Shown here: positions 60,104-64,000 of the stretch, one piece after another | Numbering within the stretch: position 1 is the first letter of the stretch | How the letters are laid out: every line of letters begins with the position of its first letter | NCBI GenBank assembly: GCA_964247755.1 | Contig: CAXTVX010000008.1 | Location: 15,043-79,042, forward strand | Reading direction: 5' to 3' | DNA length: 64,000 nt | Origin: Lichenicola sp964247755 | GTDB lineage: Bacteria; Pseudomonadota; Alphaproteobacteria; Acetobacterales; Acetobacteraceae | Notes under the pieces: model-generated | What the model saw: only the letters and a program-made list of their open reading frames with translations | What the model was told of the DNA's origin: nothing | Databases searched by the model: none | Program-made: the position numbers and the translations under genes

Positions 60104-61029
60104 GCACCGAGCGGATCCCGACCCTCGACCTGCGCCGTCTCGACACCGATCCGGACGCGTTCGCGGCCGAGCTCGGCGCGTCCTACCGCCGGTTCGGCTT
60201 CTGCTGCTTCGACCACCACGGCATCCCGCCCGAGCTGATCGGGGCGGCCTATGCCGACTTCGCCCGCTTCTTCGCCCTGCCCGCCGACGCCAAGGCCCGC
60301 TGCACCGTGCGCACGCCGGGCGGCGGCGGGCGCGGCTATGTCGGGTTCCGGGTCGAGACGGCCCGCACCAGCACGATCCCCGACCTCAAGGAGTTCTTCC
60401 ACATCGGCCGCGAGGACGACCCGGTGCTGCCGCCGAACGTGTGGCCCGGGCAGGTGGAGGGCTTCCGCACGCACGCGACCGCGCTGTTCCAGGCCATGGA
60501 GGCGGCGGGCGGCCGCGTGCTGACGGCGATCGCCCGCGACCTCGGCCTGGCCCCGGACTTCTTCGCAGGCGTGGTGGACCACGGCGACTCGATCCTGCGC
60601 GCCCTGCACTACCCGCCGATCGATCCCGAACACCTGCCGGCGGTGCGGGCGGAAGCGCACGAGGACATCAGCCTCGTCACCCTGCTGGTCGGCGCCACCG
60701 CGTCCGGGCTCGAGATCCTGACCCGCGAAGGTTCCTGGCTGCCGGTGCAGGCGGAGCCCGGCACGCTGGTGGTCAACGTCGGCGACATGATGCAGCGGCT
60801 GACCAACCGCGCGTATCCGTCCACCACGCACCGGGTGGTGAACCCCCGAGGGGCGGCGGCCGGTCAGAGCCGCTACTCGATGCCGTTCTTCCTGGCGCCG
60901 AACATGGAGCACCGGATCGCCACCCTGCCCGGCTGCATCGGCGCGGAGGGCGACCTGTTCCCCGAGCCGATCACCGCGGGGGACTACCTGGCGGAGCGGC
61001 TGCGCGAGATCCGGCTGCTGGCGTCGTAG
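60100..61029 (+). CDS. 2-oxoglutarate/Fe(II) dioxygenase, isopenicillin-N-synthase-like family
   Basis: A 309-residue oxygenase. The N-terminal DIOX_N domain has GFCCFDHHGIP. The iron triad is H and D of AHEDISL and H of TTHRVVNP, and RYSMPFF supplies the 2-oxoglutarate Arg. Related bacterial enzymes hydroxylate small metabolites or act in 2-oxoglutarate-dependent ethylene-like reactions; the substrate is not known. GTG start overlaps the Nudix stop (GTGA), so the two are co-translated. Confidence 0.88.
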   Translation: MSTERIPTLDLRRLDTDPDAFAAELGASYRRFGFCCFDHHGIPPELIGAAYADFARFFALPADAKARCTVRTPGGGGRGYVGFRVETARTSTIPDLKEFFHIGREDDPVLPPNVWPGQVEGFRTHATALFQAMEAAGGRVLTAIARDLGLAPDFFAGVVDHGDSILRALHYPPIDPEHLPAVRAEAHEDISLVTLLVGATASGLEILTREGSWLPVQAEPGTLVVNVGDMMQRLTNRAYPSTTHRVVNPRGAAAGQSRYSMPFFLAPNMEHRIATLPGCIGAEGDLFPEPITAGDYLAERLREIRLLAS

Positions 61030-61081
61030 CAGGGCGCGCAGAGGGCACGAGACGTCACCGGCCAGGTCCGGCGAGTCCGGA

Positions 61082-62464
61082 TCAGGTGGCCTTGCGACCG
61101 CCGCCGGACGATGCGGCATCGGGTGCGTGCGGCCCGGCGCGCTTCAGCCACAGCGTCTCGACGTCCTCCAGGCTGAGGCCCCTGGTTTCCGGCACCAGCA
61201 GGCTGGAGAACACCAGCGCGCCGAAGGTCAGCGCCGCGTAGACAAAGAACACGCCGGGGCGGCCCAGCACCCGCACCAGGTCGAGAAAGGTCAGGGCCAC
61301 CACCAGGTTGGCGACCCAGTTGGCGATGGTGGCCGCCGACATGCCGCGTCCGCGCAGCGCGAGCGGGAAGATCTCGGAGATCAGCAGCCAGAACACCGGG
61401 CCCAGCCCGATCGCGAAGCAGCCGACATAGGCAGTCAGGCTGGCGGCGGTGAGCCATCCCACGGAGGAGCCGTGGCCGAGCAGGAACGCCAGCGCCAGCA
61501 GGCACAGGCTGATGCCCATCCCGCCCAGGCCGGACAGCAGCAGCACACGGCGGCCGACCCGGTCGACCAGCCGGATCGCCACCAGCGTCATGGCCACGTT
61601 GACGACGCCGATGCCGGCGGTCGCCAGGATCGCGGCCGAGGCCGAGGACAGCCCGGCGGCCTGGAAGATGACCGGGGCGAAGTAGATCACGGTGTTGATG
61701 CCTGTGACCTGCTGGAACACCGCCAGGCCGATGCCGACGATCAGCGGCAGCCTGGCCGCCGCGTGGCTGAGCCGGCTCTGCGGCAGGCGTCGGACCGGAG
61801 CGACGAGGTCGGCGCGCAGCTGCGCCATCTCGGCCGCCAGGTCCACCGAGGGCCCGCGCAGCCGGCGCAGGGCTGCCTGCGCCCGGTCGACGTGCCCGTG
61901 TCCGGCCAGCCAGCGCGGCGTCTCCGGCAGCAGCAGCATGCCGACGGCGAGGATCACGCCTGGCACCGCGCCGAGGCCCAGCATCCACCGCCAGGCACCC
62001 GCATCCGACAGGGCGTAGCCGACCAGATACGAGACCAGGATGCCCACGGTGACGGCGAGCTGGCTGAACGAGACCAGCGCGCCGCGACGGGCAGCCGGCG
62101 CGATCTCGGCCAGGTAGAGCGGCGTCAGCATGGAGGCGCCGCCGATGCCGATGCCGACCAGCAGCCGGCCGCAGAGCAGGACGCCCAGGCTGCCCGCCAG
62201 CGCCGAGACCAGGCCGCCGACGACGAAGATCGCCGCGGTCGCCAGCAGGATCGGACGCCGGCCGTGGCGGTCGGCCAGACGTCCGGCGCCCGCGGCCCCG
62301 ATCGCGGCCCCTGCCAGCGCGATGCTGGTGACCACGCCCATCATCAGCGGAGACAGGTGGAAGGCGGTGCGCAGGAACAGCAGCGCGCCCGAGATCACGC
62401 CGGTGTCGTAGCCGAACAGCAACCCGCCCAGTGCCGCGGTGGCCGCGATGAAGGCGAGATGCAT
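61082..62464 (-). CDS. Sugar-porter MFS transporter (GLUT/XylE-like)
   Basis: A 460-residue sugar:H+ symporter. GGLLFGYDTGVISGAL, GRLADRHGRRPILL, PETPRWLAGHG, QQVTGINTVIYFAP with the sugar-binding QQ and N, and the end PETRGLSLEDVE are all standard. A pentose or hexose is the likely cargo. Convergent with the dioxygenase gene. Confidence 0.93.
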   Translation of the reverse strand: MHLAFIAATAALGGLLFGYDTGVISGALLFLRTAFHLSPLMMGVVTSIALAGAAIGAAGAGRLADRHGRRPILLATAAIFVVGGLVSALAGSLGVLLCGRLLVGIGIGGASMLTPLYLAEIAPAARRGALVSFSQLAVTVGILVSYLVGYALSDAGAWRWMLGLGAVPGVILAVGMLLLPETPRWLAGHGHVDRAQAALRRLRGPSVDLAAEMAQLRADLVAPVRRLPQSRLSHAAARLPLIVGIGLAVFQQVTGINTVIYFAPVIFQAAGLSSASAAILATAGIGVVNVAMTLVAIRLVDRVGRRVLLLSGLGGMGISLCLLALAFLLGHGSSVGWLTAASLTAYVGCFAIGLGPVFWLLISEIFPLALRGRGMSAATIANWVANLVVALTFLDLVRVLGRPGVFFVYAALTFGALVFSSLLVPETRGLSLEDVETLWLKRAGPHAPDAASSGGGRKAT

Positions 62465-62712
62465 GCGGGACGTCCTCGCGCCGGAACGGCTGCACCTCCA
62501 ATGCGCGCCTGGCCGCCGGACCGCCATCCTTATCGGCAACCGGTCAGCCGACGGGGCGCCTTCCCGCCAGCGCCGTCGGTCCGTGCAGGGCCAGGCCCGG
62601 GCCCTGCGGCTGCGCACCCGGCGCCGGTGATCGCCGCAACGGCGCGATGCCGGAGATGGCAGGCGGACCGGATGCTTGACCGGACGGACGGGTTCTGCAC
62701 CGACTCGAGCCC

Positions 62713-64000
62713 ATGACCGACAGCAACATCCTTCTCTCTCCCTGGACCACGCCGTTCGGGGCGCCGCCGTTCGACCGGATCCAGCCGGAACAGTTCGAGC
62801 CCGCCTTCGCGCAGGCGATGGCCGAGCACCTGGCGGAGATCGCGGTGATCGCGTCGGATCCGTCGGAGCCCGATTTCGCCAACACGATCGAGGCCATGGA
62901 GCGCAGCGGCCGGGCGCTGGCGCGGGTGGGAGCGGTGTTCTCCAACCTGTCCGTCAGCCTGGGCGGTCCCGAGCTGGAGGCGATCGATCGCACCCTGTCG
63001 CCGCTGCTGGCGCAGCACGGCATGCGGGTGTCGCTCGACCCCGCCCTGTTCCGGCGCGTCGACGCGCTGCACGCGCGTCACGACGCGCTCGGCCTGCTCC
63101 CGGACCAGCTGCGCCTGCTGGAGCGGGTGCATCGCGGCTTCGTGCGCAGCGGCGCAGCACTGGGGCCGGACGAAAAGGAGCGCATGAGCGCGATCTCCGA
63201 ACGGCTGGCGGTGCTGCACACGCAGTTCGGCCAGAACGTGCTGCACGACGAAAAGGAGTGGCACCTCGCGATCACCGAGGCGGACCTGGACGGGCTGCCG
63301 GAGTTCGTGCGCGCCGGTGCCGCGCAGGCGGCGGTCGACCGCGGGCTGCCCGGCTACGCGATCACCCTGTCGCGGTCGCTGATCGAGCCGTTCCTGTGCT
63401 TCTCCGACCGGCGCGACCTGCGGCGTGCAGCCTACCAGGCCTGGATCGCGCGCGGCACCCATCCGGGCGCGCATGACAACCGGCCCCTGATCCCGGAGAT
63501 CCTGGCGCTGCGGGCGGAAAAGGCGCGGCTGCTCGGCTACCCGGACTTCGCCGCGTTCCGGCTGGCCGACACCATGGCCGGCACCCCGGAGGCTGCCGAC
63601 GCGCTGCTGCAGGCGGTGTGGGCGCCGGCACGCTCCAAGGCGCTGGCGGAGCGGGACCGGCTGCTGGCGGTGGCGCAGCGCGAGGGCTTCGAGGGGCCGC
63701 TCGCGGCCTGGGACTGGCGCTACTACGCCGAGAAGGTGCGCCGCGCCGACTACGCGCTGGACGAGGCGGAGATCAAGCCGTTCTTCGTGCTGGAGGCCGT
63801 GCAGCAGGCGGCGTTCGACACCGCCAGCCGCCTGTTCGGGCTGAGCTTCATCGCCCGCCCCGACGTGCCGGCGTATCATCCCGACGTGCGCGCCTACGAG
63901 GTGCGGGACGCCGACGGACTGGTCGGGCTGTTCCTCGCCGACCATTTCGCGCGCGGCGACAAGCGCTCCGGCGCCTGGATGAGCAGCTACCGCGACCAGG
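62713..64000 (+). CDS. M3-family oligopeptidase/dipeptidyl carboxypeptidase (5' part, cut by window edge)
   Basis: The first 429 residues of a cytosolic zinc peptidase (full length usually about 680). PFDRIQPEQFEPAF, NTIEAMERSGRAL, AISERLAVLHTQFGQNVLHDE and WDWRYYAEKVRRADYALDEAEIK match the Dcp/OpdA group, which degrades peptides of up to about 15 residues. The HEFGH zinc site lies beyond the window. Confidence 0.93.
   Translation, partial: MTDSNILLSPWTTPFGAPPFDRIQPEQFEPAFAQAMAEHLAEIAVIASDPSEPDFANTIEAMERSGRALARVGAVFSNLSVSLGGPELEAIDRTLSPLLAQHGMRVSLDPALFRRVDALHARHDALGLLPDQLRLLERVHRGFVRSGAALGPDEKERMSAISERLAVLHTQFGQNVLHDEKEWHLAITEADLDGLPEFVRAGAAQAAVDRGLPGYAITLSRSLIEPFLCFSDRRDLRRAAYQAWIARGTHPGAHDNRPLIPEILALRAEKARLLGYPDFAAFRLADTMAGTPEAADALLQAVWAPARSKALAERDRLLAVAQREGFEGPLAAWDWRYYAEKVRRADYALDEAEIKPFFVLEAVQQAAFDTASRLFGLSFIARPDVPAYHPDVRAYEVRDADGLVGLFLADHFARGDKRSGAWMSSYRDQ

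Noticed and set aside
1..64000. CRISPR array, prophage, secondary-metabolite cluster or rRNA operon
   Set aside because: No regularly spaced repeats, phage structural genes, PKS/NRPS modules or rRNA sequence were seen anywhere in the window.

Overview
The window is very GC-rich, densely coded DNA with alphaproteobacterial gene content: class II glutamate-cysteine ligase, ubiA, oxyR/hemH, a nas/nir cluster and a plant-like LOG protein. My best guess is a member of the Acetobacteraceae or a neighbouring Rhodospirillales family. That placement is inferred from gene content and codon bias only; there is no rRNA. Both edges cut genes: gshA on the left and an M3 oligopeptidase on the right.

Left part (1-7,020): gshA, rsmE, ubiA and a flavin-binding PNPOx-like protein. 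These are followed by a complete photoactive yellow protein (PYP) module on the minus strand: tyrosine ammonia-lyase makes p-coumarate, PYP carries the chromophore cysteine, and a PYP-type coumarate-CoA ligase activates the chromophore. From 7,021 to 8,400 the DNA is degraded and holds an IS630 transposase remnant and two tandem copies of a 104-bp stem-loop repeat. A third copy and a half copy lie near 20.3-20.7 kb.

Middle-left (8,400-24,170): a secreted SnoaL-like protein, a Cu+ P-type ATPase, a Bcr/CflA exporter, small unknown genes, and a decayed lower-GC stretch (15.8-18.9 kb) ending at tRNA-Thr. Then come an AT-hook protein, an XRE regulator, lipoproteins, a DUF4142 protein and divergent oxyR/hemH sharing a palindromic intergenic region.

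The most interesting block is 24,189-35,878. A minus-strand operon with overlapping genes encodes a DRL-like (DXR-like, SAF-domain) oxidoreductase, an acetoin-dehydrogenase-type E1 alpha, E1 beta and E2, and a SorC-type regulator. Divergent from it are gutM, a glucitol-type PTS permease (EIIC, EIIBC, EIIA), a private HPr-EI fusion and a diverged IspD-IspF fusion whose IspF half has lost two of three metal ligands. Two MEP-pathway homologues beside a sugar-alcohol PTS and an acyloin-cleaving complex suggest an undescribed route for 2-C-methyl-D-erythritol or a related branched C5 polyol: PTS import to the phosphate, DRL oxidation/isomerisation to 1-deoxyxylulose 5-phosphate, and thiamine-dependent cleavage to acetyl-CoA and glyceraldehyde 3-phosphate. 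This is inference.

Right part (36-64 kb): hydrolases, a TetR regulator with a palindromic operator, a photolyase-like FAD protein with its second domain at the C-terminus, a PLP lyase, transporters, a nitrate assimilation cluster (narK, nasA, a small partner protein, nirB, nirD), a ClpS, an aldehyde dehydrogenase, tRNA-Pro, a LOG protein, a Nudix/2OG-oxygenase pair, a sugar porter and the partial M3 peptidase.
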